NCBI GenBank assembly: GCA_015075405.1
Contig: JABTUK010000002.1
Location: 806,001-870,000 of the forward strand
DNA: 64,000 bases
DNA from: Anaerolineales bacterium
Lineage (GTDB): Bacteria; Chloroflexota; Anaerolineae; 4572-78; J111
Direction: 5' to 3'
The position numbers and the translations under genes are program-made. How positions within the stretch are numbered: position 1 is the first letter of the stretch; each line of letters opens with the position of its first letter. Positions 1-8,565 of the stretch are shown here, in pieces. The notes under the pieces were generated by a model that worked only from the letters and a program-made list of their open reading frames with translations, had not been told where the DNA came from and ran no database searches.

Positions 1-41
1 CACCGCTTCAATCTTTGATGTTTTGGACAAGGAGGTCCTCT

Positions 42-872
42 ATGGAAGTACGCTATGCCCCCGATCCCTCACGATTTGAGCGGATGAATACCGCCGAAAT
101 CAGACAGCATTTCTTGATTGAGGATTTGTTTGGGCCGGGCCAGATCAAGTTAGTCTATTGGCATACGGATCGCCTGATTATCGGCTCGGTGACGCCAACC
201 GATGCTCCTCTGGCGTTAGAAGCGGGCCGGGAACTGGCAGCCGCCTATTTTGCCGAACGCCGGGAAATCGGCGTTATCAACATTGGCGGCGAGGGACAGA
301 TCACCGTTGACGGTGTTACCTATAACCTGGGCAAAAAAGATACACTGTACATCGGGCGGGGCAGCCGCCAGATCGAGTTTAGCAGTCTGGCCGCCACCAG
401 TCCGGCCTCGTTTTACCTGATCAGTTTGCCGGCCCACCAGACCTATCCCACCCAATTGGCGCGGGCAGAAGCCGTCGAAGCGGTTGCCCTGGGCAGTCCC
501 GCCGAGGCCAACCAGCGCCGCCTCTACAAAGTAATTCACCCCGAAGGCATTCAAAGCTGCCAATTGGTTATGGGTTTTACCCAGTTGGCCGAAGGCAGCA
601 TCTGGAACACCATGCCGGCCCACACCCATGAACGCCGCAGCGAAGTTTATTTGTATTTTGACCTGGCCACCGATGCAGTAGTCTTCCACCTGCTGGGCCA
701 GCCCACCGAAACTCGGCACCTGGTTGTCCGCAACGGCCAGGCGGCCCTTTCGCCCAGTTGGTCTATCCATTCCGGGGCAGGCACTAAAAATTACACCTTT
801 GTTTGGGCGATGGGTGGAGAAAACCAGGCGTTTAGTGATATGGATGCTGTTAAAATGGAAGGCTTAGCATGA
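42..872 (+). CDS. kduI: 5-dehydro-4-deoxy-D-glucuronate isomerase
   Basis: KduI converts 5-keto-4-deoxyuronate (from unsaturated uronate released by pectin or glycosaminoglycan lyases) into 3-deoxy-D-glycero-2,5-hexodiulosonate in the cytosol. The 276-residue product has the family's two cupin halves and the metal-site region AHTHERRSE with a later SIHSG histidine. I chose the ATG at 42 because an excellent Shine-Dalgarno (AAGGAGG, 29-35) precedes it; an in-frame TTG/ATG further upstream at 15-20 would lie before that site. The stop overlaps the kduD start (ATGA), so the two are translationally coupled. The promoter lies outside the window. The isomerase call is secure; use of pectin rather than another polyuronate is inferred. 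Confidence 0.95.
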   Translation: MEVRYAPDPSRFERMNTAEIRQHFLIEDLFGPGQIKLVYWHTDRLIIGSVTPTDAPLALEAGRELAAAYFAERREIGVINIGGEGQITVDGVTYNLGKKDTLYIGRGSRQIEFSSLAATSPASFYLISLPAHQTYPTQLARAEAVEAVALGSPAEANQRRLYKVIHPEGIQSCQLVMGFTQLAEGSIWNTMPAHTHERRSEVYLYFDLATDAVVFHLLGQPTETRHLVVRNGQAALSPSWSIHSGAGTKNYTFVWAMGGENQAFSDMDAVKMEGLA

Positions 873-1636
873 TTCTCGATCAGTTTAAACTCGACGGCAA
901 AATAGCCCTGGTGACGGGCTGCAAACGCGGGTTGGGCCAGGCCATGGCCTGCGCTTTGGCCGAAGCGGGGGCTGACATTATCGGCGTGAGCGCCACCCTG
1001 GAGCCGTCGGGTAGTGAGGTTGAGCAAAAAGTTACCGCCCTGGGCCGCCGCTTTAAGGGCTATAGCTGCGATTTTGGCGACCGCCAGGCTTTATACGGTT
1101 TCATCCAGCAGGTCAAAAGCGATTTCCCCCGGATTGACATCCTGATCAATAACGCCGGGACGATCCTACGCCAACCGGCCGTCGAACATTCGGATGAATA
1201 CTGGGATCGGGTGATAAATGTCAATCTGAGCGCCCAATTTATTCTGAGTCGAGAGCTTGGCCGGGAGATGATCGCGCGCGGGCAGGGCAAGATCATTTTT
1301 GTGGCCTCGCTGTTAACCTTTCAAGGCGGCATCTATGTGCCCGGCTATGCGGCCAGCAAAGCCGGGATCGGCCAACTGACCAAAGCCCTGGCTAACGAGT
1401 GGGCCGCTAAAGGCGTCAATGTCAATGCCATTGCCCCCGGCTACATGGCTACTGACAATACAGCGCCTTTACGCGCTGACGAGCAGCGCAGCCGTTCCAT
1501 TATGGAACGAATTCCTGCCGGACGCTGGGGCCAGCCGGAGGATATGAAAGGGGCGGTCGTCTTTTTAAGCTCCAGGGCTTCAGATTACGTCCACGGGACC
1601 GTGCTGCTGGTTGACGGTGGTTGGATGGGCCGCTGA
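869..1636 (+). CDS. kduD: 2-dehydro-3-deoxy-D-gluconate 5-dehydrogenase (SDR)
   Basis: KduD reduces the diketo product of KduI to 2-keto-3-deoxygluconate (KDG) with NAD(P)H. The 255-residue protein is a classical short-chain dehydrogenase: cofactor motif TGCKRGLG (16-23), NNAG (94-97), and catalytic Ser147, Tyr160 and Lys164 (YAASK). The start overlaps the kduI stop by four bases. Gene order kduI-kduD followed by a KDG kinase and a KDPG aldolase makes the assignment much firmer than the SDR fold alone. The next gene starts 10 nt after this stop. Confidence 0.93.
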   Translation: MILDQFKLDGKIALVTGCKRGLGQAMACALAEAGADIIGVSATLEPSGSEVEQKVTALGRRFKGYSCDFGDRQALYGFIQQVKSDFPRIDILINNAGTILRQPAVEHSDEYWDRVINVNLSAQFILSRELGREMIARGQGKIIFVASLLTFQGGIYVPGYAASKAGIGQLTKALANEWAAKGVNVNAIAPGYMATDNTAPLRADEQRSRSIMERIPAGRWGQPEDMKGAVVFLSSRASDYVHGTVLLVDGGWMGR

Positions 1637-1646
1637 GGGAGAAACC

Positions 1647-2624
1647 ATGACCACGCCTTTCAAAGCAGTTTTGATTGACTACGATGAAGAACTTTTCACC
1701 CCGCCGGCCTGGATTGGCGGCGAACTGGCCCGCTCCGGGGTCGAGTGGCTGGAGGGCCAGCATCGCACCCCAGAACTGGCCCTGGCTGTGGCCCGCGAGG
1801 CGGATGTAGTCCTGGTGCAGTCGGTCCGTCCTCTGTTGACTCGATCCGTTATCGCTCAACTGGAGCGCTGCCGTTGCATTGTCCGGCTGGGCGTCGGCTA
1901 TGACAGCGTGGATGTGGCGGCGGCCACGGCCCACCAGATTCCTGTTTGTAACGTGCCAGCCTACTGTACCGACGACGTGGCCGACCATACCATCGCCTTG
2001 CTCATGGACAGTCTGCGGCATCTGGCCCGGCAGGACCGCTGGATTCGGGACGGCCGGTGGGACCGCCGCGCAGCCCGGCCGACCCGCCTATTGCAGGGCG
2101 GTACGCTGGGCCTGATCGGGCTGGGCCGGATTGGCCGGGCCGTGGCCCGCCGGGTGCGCGGTTTTGAGCTAACCCTGCTGGTGTCAGACCCTTACCTTGA
2201 CGCCGAAACCATTGCTCAATTTGGCGGTCAAAAAGTGGAACTGGACGAATTATTACAACGCTCCGACTTCATCTCGGCCCACTGCCCCCTCACTGACGAA
2301 ACCTACCACCTTTTGAGCCACCGGGAATTCGAGCAGATGAAAGAGACCGTCTTTATCGTCAACACCAGCCGGGGACCGGTTATTGATGAAGCGGCGCTGG
2401 TAGCAGCCCTGCGCCGTGGACAGGTCGGCGGGGCCGGGTTGGATGTGCTGGAACAGGAGCCGCTGCCCCCTGACTCGCCCCTGCGTGAGTTTGAGCAAGT
2501 TACCATTACCCCCCACGTCTCCGCCTGCGCTCCCGAAAGCCAGGAGAATCTGTATCGGACTGCTTGCGAGATTGTGCTGGATGTGTACAACAACCGCCGA
2601 CCTCCCGGCATCATCAATCAATAA
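1647..2624 (+). CDS. D-isomer specific 2-hydroxyacid dehydrogenase, CtBP-like
   Basis: Cytosolic NAD(P)-dependent oxidoreductase of the D-3-phosphoglycerate/C-terminal-binding-protein class. The 325-residue product shows a Rossmann motif GLGRIG near residues 160-165, an NTSRGP segment with the substrate-binding Arg, and the ITPHVSA segment with the catalytic His near the C-terminus. The opening IDYDEELF is typical of CtBP-like members. The ATG at 1647 follows a GAGGGAGA Shine-Dalgarno; an upstream in-frame ATG would overlap kduD. Its substrate is not evident. Within a uronate operon it may handle a keto or hydroxy acid side product. A second relative closes the operon at 5503. Confidence 0.85.
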   Translation: MTTPFKAVLIDYDEELFTPPAWIGGELARSGVEWLEGQHRTPELALAVAREADVVLVQSVRPLLTRSVIAQLERCRCIVRLGVGYDSVDVAAATAHQIPVCNVPAYCTDDVADHTIALLMDSLRHLARQDRWIRDGRWDRRAARPTRLLQGGTLGLIGLGRIGRAVARRVRGFELTLLVSDPYLDAETIAQFGGQKVELDELLQRSDFISAHCPLTDETYHLLSHREFEQMKETVFIVNTSRGPVIDEAALVAALRRGQVGGAGLDVLEQEPLPPDSPLREFEQVTITPHVSACAPESQENLYRTACEIVLDVYNNRRPPGIINQ

Positions 2625-2690
2625 TTTACGATTTTGGATTTACGATTAAGGCGCTTCCAATCGTAAATGGTAAATCATAAATCGTAAATC
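2623..2690. repeat. Micro-repeat hairpin, word TTTACGATT
   Basis: The left arm has two copies of TTTACGATT (about 2626-2648) and the right arm carries the inverse AATCGTAAAT words (about 2659-2690). The array starts on the last base of the preceding stop codon and ends about 18 nt before the kdgK start. A 23-nt stretch of the left arm recurs at 12062-12086. There is no T-tract, so a simple terminator is unlikely. Confidence 0.8.
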
Positions 2691-2708
2691 AAGTTGTGAG
2701 GTTCAAAG

Positions 2709-3746
2709 ATGAAAAGAAAAATCGTAACCTTTGGCGAGATCATGATGCGGCTGTCGCCGCCCGGTTTTTTGCGTTTTAGCCAGGCCAATACCTTTGATGT
2801 TATTTACGGCGGCGGTGAGGCCAATGTGGCTGTGGCGCTGGCTAATTTTGGCGAGCCGGTGGATTACGTGACCCGCCTGCCTAAAAACGATCTGGGCGAT
2901 GCCTGCATTCAATTTTTGCGACAGTATGGCGTAGGGGTAGACCAAATTATCCGGGGCGGCGAGCGGTTAGGCATCTATTTTCTGGAGATGGGGGCGGCCC
3001 AGCGCGGCAGCAAAGTAGTCTACGACCGCAGCCAATCGGCCATTGCCACCATCGAGCGGGGGATGGTGGATTGGGAGCGCGTCTTTGCCGGGGCCGACTG
3101 GTTTCACTGGACCGGCATCACCCCGGCCATTTCCGCCAACACCGCCGATGTCTGCCTGGAGGCCGCTCAGGCGGCCAAACGTCTGGGGTTAACCGTGTCG
3201 TGTGACCTCAACTATCGCAAAAACCTGTGGAAATGGGGCAAAAAAGCCGGCGAGGTCATGCCCGAACTGGTCAGCCAGTGCGATATTGCCATCGGCAATG
3301 AGGAAGACGCGGATAAAGTTTTTGGGATCAAAGCGCCCGAAACCGATGTCACCAGCGGCAAGGTTGAGGCTGATAAGTTCCGCCATGTCTGCGCCGGCCT
3401 GGCCGAGCGTTTCCCCAATTTGCAGACTATCGCCATTACTTTGCGTGGTTCGCTCTCAGCCAGCCACAATACCTGGTCGGGCGTGCTGTGGCAGCAGGAC
3501 GGCTTTTACATCGCCCCTACGTATGACATTACCCACATCGTGGACCGGGTAGGCGGCGGCGATGCCTTTGCCAGCGGGCTGATTTACGGGCTGCGTACCT
3601 ATTCCGGCGACCGCCAAAAGGCGCTCAATTTTGCCGTCGCCGCTTCCTGCCTCAAACACTCCATCTTTGGCGATTTTAATTTAGTCAGCGTAGATGAAGT
3701 GGAAAAACTGATGTCCGGTGATGCTTCAGGCCGGGTGTCGCGGTAG
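2709..3746 (+). CDS. kdgK: 2-keto-3-deoxygluconate kinase (PfkB family)
   Basis: Phosphorylates KDG to KDPG with ATP, linking KduD to the aldolase downstream. The 345-residue protein has PfkB/ribokinase signature 1 (GGEANVAVALANFG, about 35-48) and signature 2 (GGGDAFASG from 282, catalytic Asp285). The N-terminal TFGEIMMRLSPPG is characteristic of KDG kinases. Position between kduD and a KDPG aldolase supports the substrate. Other PfkB sugar kinases cannot be excluded from the fold alone. It has its own short leader holding a micro-repeat hairpin. Confidence 0.9.
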   Translation: MKRKIVTFGEIMMRLSPPGFLRFSQANTFDVIYGGGEANVAVALANFGEPVDYVTRLPKNDLGDACIQFLRQYGVGVDQIIRGGERLGIYFLEMGAAQRGSKVVYDRSQSAIATIERGMVDWERVFAGADWFHWTGITPAISANTADVCLEAAQAAKRLGLTVSCDLNYRKNLWKWGKKAGEVMPELVSQCDIAIGNEEDADKVFGIKAPETDVTSGKVEADKFRHVCAGLAERFPNLQTIAITLRGSLSASHNTWSGVLWQQDGFYIAPTYDITHIVDRVGGGDAFASGLIYGLRTYSGDRQKALNFAVAASCLKHSIFGDFNLVSVDEVEKLMSGDASGRVSR

Positions 3747-3751
3747 GCACT

Positions 3752-3827
3752 TAAAAAATAGAAATAAGAAATTAGAAATTAGAGGCAAATGGCCTTTCTT
3801 ATTTCTTATTTCTAAATTCTTTTTTTG
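3752..3827. repeat. Micro-repeat hairpin, word AAATAAGAAAT
   Basis: The left arm is an A-rich array of AGAAAT/AATAAG units (3753-3783). The right arm is the inverse TTCTTATTTC array (3794-3827), with a GC-richer loop between. It lies 5 nt after the kdgK stop and ends 36 nt before the aldolase start. The same word family recurs at 45799-45880. The T-rich right arm could also act as a terminator. Confidence 0.75.
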
Positions 3828-3862
3828 TTCCAGCTTGTCCGGGTTAGGAAAGGATAACTCCA

Positions 3863-4534
3863 ATGGCTCGTTTTACCAGATTAGAAGTGCTCAATGCGAT
3901 GATTGACCTGGGCTTGATCCCGGTGTTTTATCATAAAGATGTCGAAGTGGCCAAAAAAATTGTTACGGCGTGCGCCGAAGGTGGAGCGCGGGTGATCGAG
4001 TTCACCAACCGGGGCGACTTTGCCTACCATGTTTTTACCGAGTTATCGCGTCACTTTGCCACCACCGCACCCCAGATCGTTTTGGGCGTCGGCTCGGTGG
4101 TGGATGCGCCTACGGCGGCCATGTATATTGCCAGCGGGGCTAATTTTGTGGTTGGTCCGCTGCTCAACGCCGAAGTAGCCCGGCTGTGCAACCGGCGTAA
4201 GCTTGCCTATTCGCCGGGCTGCGGCAGCGTCTCGGAGATTGCCCAAGCCGAAGAGTTGGGTGTTGAGATTGTCAAAGTGTTCCCCGGTAGTTCGGTCGGT
4301 GGGCCGGGCTTTGTCAAAGCGGTGCTCGGCCCGTGCCCCTGGACGCGGATCATGCCCACCGGTGGCGTAGACGCAACTAAAGAAAGTATTTCCACCTGGT
4401 TCAAAGCCGGGGTAGCCTGTGTTGGCATGGGGTCAAATCTGATTACCAAAGAGGCTGTGGCGGCGGGCGATTTCGAGGCAATTACCCGCAACGTGGCCCA
4501 AGTGCTGGCCTGGATCAAAGAAGCGCGAGGGTAG
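3863..4534 (+). CDS. eda: KDPG (2-dehydro-3-deoxyphosphogluconate) aldolase
   Basis: Class I aldolase that cleaves KDPG to pyruvate and glyceraldehyde 3-phosphate, the last step of KDG catabolism. The 223-residue product carries the Schiff-base lysine in EIVKVFPGSS (Lys138) and the general acid/base Glu46 in VIEFTNRG, at the spacing normal for Eda. ATG at 3863 follows AGGAAAGGA. The next gene starts 5 nt after the stop. Activity on 4-hydroxy-2-oxoglutarate is common in the family and possible here. Confidence 0.92.
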   Translation: MARFTRLEVLNAMIDLGLIPVFYHKDVEVAKKIVTACAEGGARVIEFTNRGDFAYHVFTELSRHFATTAPQIVLGVGSVVDAPTAAMYIASGANFVVGPLLNAEVARLCNRRKLAYSPGCGSVSEIAQAEELGVEIVKVFPGSSVGGPGFVKAVLGPCPWTRIMPTGGVDATKESISTWFKAGVACVGMGSNLITKEAVAAGDFEAITRNVAQVLAWIKEARG

Positions 4535-4539
4535 ATTTT

Positions 4540-5358
4540 ATGAACGGACAAGAACTTTCGGCGGCGCTCAGGAGTGGTCAACGGGTTTATGGCACAGCAA
4601 TTCTCTCTACATCGGCCCGTTGGCCCAGGGTAGTGCAAAAACTCGGCCTGGATTTTGTTTTTATTGATACCGAGCACACCCCGATTGAGCGGGAACAATT
4701 GGCCTGGATGTGCCAGGCTTATGATGCCCTGGGCCTGGCTCCCATTGTGCGCATCCCTGCACCCGATCCATATCAGGCATGTGTGGTGCTGGATGGTGGG
4801 GCTAAAGGGGTGATTGCCCCCTATGTAGAAACTGCGCAGGAAGTGCAGGCTCTACGCGGGGCGGTCAAACTGCGACCGCTCAAGGGCCGGCGGCTGCACC
4901 AGGCCCTAACCGGTGAGGCCAATCTGCCCGGCGACCTGGTCGCTTACCTGGACCACTGGAACACCGGCAACGTCTTGATTATCAATATCGAAAGTGTGCC
5001 GGCGCTAGAGGCATTGGATGACATTCTAACCGTGCCCCAACTCGACGCCGTGTTAATTGGCCCGCACGACCTCTCGATCAGCCTGGGTATCCCGGAGCAG
5101 TATCGCCATCCGTTGTTTGATGAAACGGTCAAAACGATTATCAGCAAAGCCCGCCAGCATCAGGTGGGGGTGGGGATTCATTTTTCCACCGGGCGCGACC
5201 AGGAAATCGAGTGGGCCAAAGCCGGAGCCAACTTCATCGTCCACAGTACCGACCTCACCCTCTTTAGCCAGGCCATGGCCGCCGATCTAACGGCGATGAA
5301 AGAAGCCCTGGGCGCAGCTAACCCTCCCGGTGAGCAGCACGGTGAGGACATTATTTGA
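4540..5358 (+). CDS. HpcH/HpaI family aldolase
   Basis: Class II metal-dependent aldolase acting on 2-keto-3-deoxy acids such as 2-keto-3-deoxy-glucarate, -rhamnonate or 4-hydroxy-2-ketoheptanedioate. The 272-residue protein has the family motif FIDTEHTP (His46), a metal-binding Glu in INIESVPALE, and GPHDLSISLG. It sits 5 nt behind the KDPG aldolase gene, so the operon can cleave both phosphorylated and free keto-deoxy acids. The exact substrate cannot be read from sequence. Confidence 0.88.
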   Translation: MNGQELSAALRSGQRVYGTAILSTSARWPRVVQKLGLDFVFIDTEHTPIEREQLAWMCQAYDALGLAPIVRIPAPDPYQACVVLDGGAKGVIAPYVETAQEVQALRGAVKLRPLKGRRLHQALTGEANLPGDLVAYLDHWNTGNVLIINIESVPALEALDDILTVPQLDAVLIGPHDLSISLGIPEQYRHPLFDETVKTIISKARQHQVGVGIHFSTGRDQEIEWAKAGANFIVHSTDLTLFSQAMAADLTAMKEALGAANPPGEQHGEDII

Positions 5359-5391
5359 TTTGGATGTGTTCAATTTCAGTTAGGGAGGGAG

Positions 5392-5438
5392 GGAGTCCAA
5401 AGCTTGCTTTGGCCTTTCCAAACCAAGGTTTGGACTCC
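5392..5438. terminator. Intergenic hairpin GGAGTCCAAA...TTTGGACTCC
   Basis: A 10-bp stem GGAGTCCAAA/TTTGGACTCC encloses a second small pairing (GCTTTGG with CCAAACC) in the 144-nt gap after the HpaI aldolase gene. Only a weak T-run follows, so it may be a terminator, an attenuator or a repeat. Confidence 0.4.
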
Positions 5439-5502
5439 AATTTGCCCAATCGCCAACTCATGATGCCTTAGCCGGCACCAGCCAATAAGGAAAAGGAAAC
5501 TT

Positions 5503-6468
5503 ATGCAACCAAAAGTTTGGATTGATATGAAGATTGTGCCCGAAGCATTGGCCCAATTGACTCCAACCGCCGAGGTTATTGCCGAGGGAACGCTGGATAA
5601 CCTACCCGGCGCGGCAGCGGCCATTATGGGGGTCGAGAACCAGGCCGACGGCGTTTTTATGGATCGGGCCGGATTGTCATTAAAGGTCATTGCCCGGCAT
5701 GGCATCGGCGTGAACAACGTGGACATCCCGGCGGCTACCGAGCGCGGCATTCTGGTGGTCAACACGCCCGACGCTCCCACCGAGTCTACCGCCGAGCATA
5801 CAGTCGCCCTGTTGTTGGGCCTGGCCAAGCGAGTTGTCGCCGGCGATATGAGCATGCGTGGCGCTGCTATTTCTCGCGCTCAACTGATGGGCACAGAAGT
5901 TCGGGGGCGAGTGCTGGGGGTGATTGGCTGCGGGCGGATTGGCCGGCGGGTGGGCGAAATTTGCGCTCTGGGGCTGAAGATGCGAGTGCTGGCCTATGAT
6001 CCGAACTGCACCGACTGGACCTCGATCACGCCCCTGGGCATCGAGCCGGTAGACAGCCTGGACACGCTGCTGGCCCAGGCCGATTTTGTCAGCCTGCATG
6101 CCTCGCTGACTCCACAAAACTATCATTTAATCGGCGAGCGTGAGCTGCGGCTCATGAAGCCCGGCGCTTACCTGATCAATGCCAGCCGGGGGCCGCTGGT
6201 TAACGAAGCAGCTCTGGCCCAAGTTCTGGTCGAGGGCCACCTGGCCGGCGCGGCCCTGGATGTTTTCGACCCGGAACCCCCGCTGCCGACCAATCCCCTG
6301 CTCCAGATGACCAATGTGGTGATCACCCCGCACATTTCTTCCTATACCGACCTGGGCTATAGGGCGATGGGCATGGGCGCGGTCGAACAGGTGCTCCAGG
6401 TGCTGCGGGGTGAGCGCCCGCCCCACCTCTTAAACCCTGAAGCCTGGCCGGGCCGGCTCAAGAAGTAA
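5503..6468 (+). CDS. D-2-hydroxyacid dehydrogenase, phosphoglycerate dehydrogenase-like
   Basis: NAD-dependent dehydrogenase of the SerA-like superfamily, 321 residues. It has the Rossmann motif IGCGRIGRRVG, the NASRGPLVNE loop and the catalytic-His segment VITPHISSY. There is no ACT or other regulatory extension, so biosynthetic SerA is unlikely; a hydroxypyruvate, tartronate-like or 2-keto-acid reductase role in the uronate pathway fits better. ATG at 5503 follows an AAGGAAA site. The gene is 144 nt from the HpaI aldolase gene with a hairpin between, so it may be transcribed partly independently. Confidence 0.83.
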   Translation: MQPKVWIDMKIVPEALAQLTPTAEVIAEGTLDNLPGAAAAIMGVENQADGVFMDRAGLSLKVIARHGIGVNNVDIPAATERGILVVNTPDAPTESTAEHTVALLLGLAKRVVAGDMSMRGAAISRAQLMGTEVRGRVLGVIGCGRIGRRVGEICALGLKMRVLAYDPNCTDWTSITPLGIEPVDSLDTLLAQADFVSLHASLTPQNYHLIGERELRLMKPGAYLINASRGPLVNEAALAQVLVEGHLAGAALDVFDPEPPLPTNPLLQMTNVVITPHISSYTDLGYRAMGMGAVEQVLQVLRGERPPHLLNPEAWPGRLKK

Positions 6469-6638
6469 TTATCACAATCGTCGAGAAAAAATCGTAGAGA
6501 CAACGATTGCTTCTAACTTGTTCCATGCGGGCCACAGCCGAGTTTCACCAACACTTGCTCCAGTTTGTCGAGGAGTGCCACCGGCCTACCTCTCAAGGTG
6601 AGTGAACCGGAGCGAACCCGACCGAATAACCAAACTCA

Positions 6639-6728
6639 GTAGATCCAATTTTTCACCGTAGCTGGCGCATCCCTATGCGTCAGCGGGCGGCATAGGGATG
6701 CCACCCTACGGAAAATTTGGATCCACTG
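6639..6728. repeat. About 90-nt imperfect palindrome (MITE-like)
   Basis: The left arm starts AGTAGATCCAATTTTT and continues into CATCCCTATG. The right arm starts CATAGGGATG and ends GGATCCACT. The arms pair over about 37-40 nt with few mismatches around an 11-nt loop. The long arms and defined ends resemble a non-autonomous mobile palindrome rather than a terminator. No target duplication was resolved. Confidence 0.65.
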
Positions 6729-6913
6729 AAACTGGTCTTACTCCCCGGCAGCTTACCCACTCTGGTTCTCATTAAATCAGTCGTTCCAACAGTTCCAAAA
6801 TTGAAAATTTTGAGTCAATTTCGCTGAGAAAGGCACGTTTCGCGTTAGATGCCGAACGTCGCCGCATCTGAGGATGCTGGCTTCTCATATTTGAAATTGA
6901 TGTAATCGTTTAT

Positions 6914-6941
6914 TTGCGTTTCAAGGCCATCCAGTTATAAT
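6914..6941 (+). promoter_or_regulatory. Sigma70-type promoter for the BNR propeller gene
   Basis: TTGCGT (6914-6919), a 16-nt spacer and a perfect TATAAT (6936-6941). It predicts a transcript start near 6948 and a leader of about 120 nt before the ATG at 7071. Confidence 0.6.
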
Positions 6942-7070
6942 AACGCAATAGCACATTTGTTCGCATCTCCATTTTATCATGTTTGAGGGGCAGCTCAAGG
7001 TGAGCGACGGTTGCAAGTGGGGAGGCGACAACTTTATCACAGGTTCAGTACAAAATGAAAGGAGAGTACA

Positions 7071-8186
7071 ATGAGCAGTGTACGGGTATTGGTTGGCACT
7101 CGCAAAGGTGCATTTATTCTGACCTCAGATGGGAAACGCGAACAGTGGAACATCAGCGGACCCCACTTTGCGGGCTGGGAAATCTATCATCTCAAAGGCT
7201 CACCTGCTGACCCCAAGCGGTTGTATGCCTCCCAATCCACCGGTTGGTTTGGGCAGTTGATTCAGCGTTCCGACGATGGCGGTCAGAGTTGGGAACCAAT
7301 GGGTAACGAATTCGTTTACGAAGGCGTTCCCGGCACGCACCAGTGGTATGACGGCAGCCAGCATCCCTGGGAATTCAAGCGGGTCTGGTATCTCGAACCG
7401 TCGCCGACCGATCCAGAGACGGTTTACGCCGGGGTGGAAGATGCAGCCTTGTTTCGCTCCAGCGACGGTGGGAAGACATGGCAGGAGCTTTCGGGGCTGC
7501 GTAGTGTCAAAGGGCACCTCTGGCAGCCGGGGGCCGGGGGGATGTGCCTCCATACCATCTTGCTGGACCCAAGCAACCCCAACCGAATTTTTGTGGCTAT
7601 CTCGGCGGCAGGCGCGTTTCGCACTGACGATGGTGGGGAAACCTGGCGACCGGTGAACCAGGGTCTGAAATCCGAGTATGAGCTGCCTGACCCCCATGCC
7701 GAGGTAGGTCATTGTGTTCACGGGTTGGCCATGCATCCCTCACGTCCAGAAGTGCTGTTCATGCAGAAGCATTGGGATGTCATGCGCAGTGACAATGCCG
7801 GCGAGTTATGGCACGAGGTCAGCGGCAATCTGCCGAGCGACTTTGGTTTCCCGATTGCGGTGCATGCCCATGAACCGGAGACCATTTATGTCGTGCCCAT
7901 CAAAAGTGATTCAGAACATTATCCGCCCGATGGGAAACTGCGGGTATACCGCAGCCGGACAGGCGGGCATGAATGGGAGGCGCTCACCCAGGGGTTGCCG
8001 CAAAGCCATTGCTATGTCAACGTCCTACGCAGCGCCATGGCGGTCGACTCGTTGGACGAGAGCGGTGTTTATTTTGGCACCACCGGCGGGCAGGTGTACG
8101 TATCGGCAGATTCGGGCGATACCTGGAGGCCCATCGTCCGCGATCTACCCTCCGTGCTGTCCGTCGAAGTTCAGGTACTGCCATGA
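7071..8186 (+). CDS. BNR/Asp-box (sialidase-like) beta-propeller protein
   Basis: A 371-residue protein with repeated Asp-boxes ([32 protein letters not shown]) spaced along its length, the hallmark of sialidase/VPS10-type propellers. There is no signal peptide ([15 protein letters not shown]) and no clear sialidase Arg triad or Tyr/Glu site, so I read it as a cytosolic propeller, not a proven sialidase. ATG at 7071 follows AAAGGAGAG. Its last codons overlap a MoaD/ThiS-like gene (ATGA), implying coupled production and possibly a complex. Confidence 0.85.
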   Translation: MSSVRVLVGTRKGAFILTSDGKREQWNISGPHFAGWEIYHLKGSPADPKRLYASQSTGWFGQLIQRSDDGGQSWEPMGNEFVYEGVPGTHQWYDGSQHPWEFKRVWYLEPSPTDPETVYAGVEDAALFRSSDGGKTWQELSGLRSVKGHLWQPGAGGMCLHTILLDPSNPNRIFVAISAAGAFRTDDGGETWRPVNQGLKSEYELPDPHAEVGHCVHGLAMHPSRPEVLFMQKHWDVMRSDNAGELWHEVSGNLPSDFGFPIAVHAHEPETIYVVPIKSDSEHYPPDGKLRVYRSRTGGHEWEALTQGLPQSHCYVNVLRSAMAVDSLDESGVYFGTTGGQVYVSADSGDTWRPIVRDLPSVLSVEVQVLP

Positions 8187-8479
8187 TCCGGGTGGTACTG
8201 CCGCCACACCTGCGCCGACTGGCGCGGGTCAGCGGTAAGGTCGAACTGGAAGTTAAAGGGCCGGTTACCCAGCGCTCGATCCTGGATGCCCTGGAGGCGA
8301 CTTATCCGATGCTGCGCGGGACAATCCGCGATCACGTCACCCGGCAACGACGGTCGTTTATCCGGTTCTTTGCCTGTGGGGAGGATTGGTCTCATGAGTC
8401 GCCAGATGCCCCCTTGCCCGACGCGGTCGCTACGGGCAAAGAGCCTTTTCTGATCGTGGGGGCGATGGCCGGGGGTTAG
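8183..8479 (+). CDS. MoaD/ThiS-family ubiquitin-like protein
   Basis: A 98-residue protein starting [10 protein letters not shown], with the beta-grasp pattern and the C-terminal Gly-Gly (GAMAGG) that is adenylated and thiocarboxylated in MoaD, ThiS and related sulfur carriers. The ATG at 8183 overlaps the propeller stop codon; longer in-frame extensions upstream are antisense-like readings of the propeller gene. No moaE, thiG or E1-like activating enzyme lies nearby, so a role in molybdopterin synthesis is not shown. A carrier or conjugation partner of the propeller is an open possibility. Confidence 0.82.
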   Translation: MIRVVLPPHLRRLARVSGKVELEVKGPVTQRSILDALEATYPMLRGTIRDHVTRQRRSFIRFFACGEDWSHESPDAPLPDAVATGKEPFLIVGAMAGG

Positions 8480-8565
8480 CAGCCTGGATTCTTGGTAAAA
8501 CTAAACAAAATTTGACATTTTCGACCCTGATTGCTGACCCAACGCCGCAACTATATCCAGGCCCC

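Larger units (their letters stand above)
6469..7070. other. 602-nt gap: palindromic element, possible coding remnants, promoter
   Basis: The gap holds a large inverted repeat (6639-6728) and a promoter for the propeller gene (6914-6941). Two short minus-strand open stretches might be decayed coding sequence: 6513 to about 6632, ending in LGCGPHGTS, and 6772-6888, 38 residues from an ATG and ending in ILELLERLI. Neither has a recognisable family or Shine-Dalgarno, and neither is called as a gene. Confidence 0.5.

Noticed and set aside
7071-8186. Calling the propeller a true secreted sialidase
   Set aside because: There is no signal peptide, and the Arg triad and Tyr/Glu catalytic residues are not recognisable; Asp-boxes alone define only the fold.
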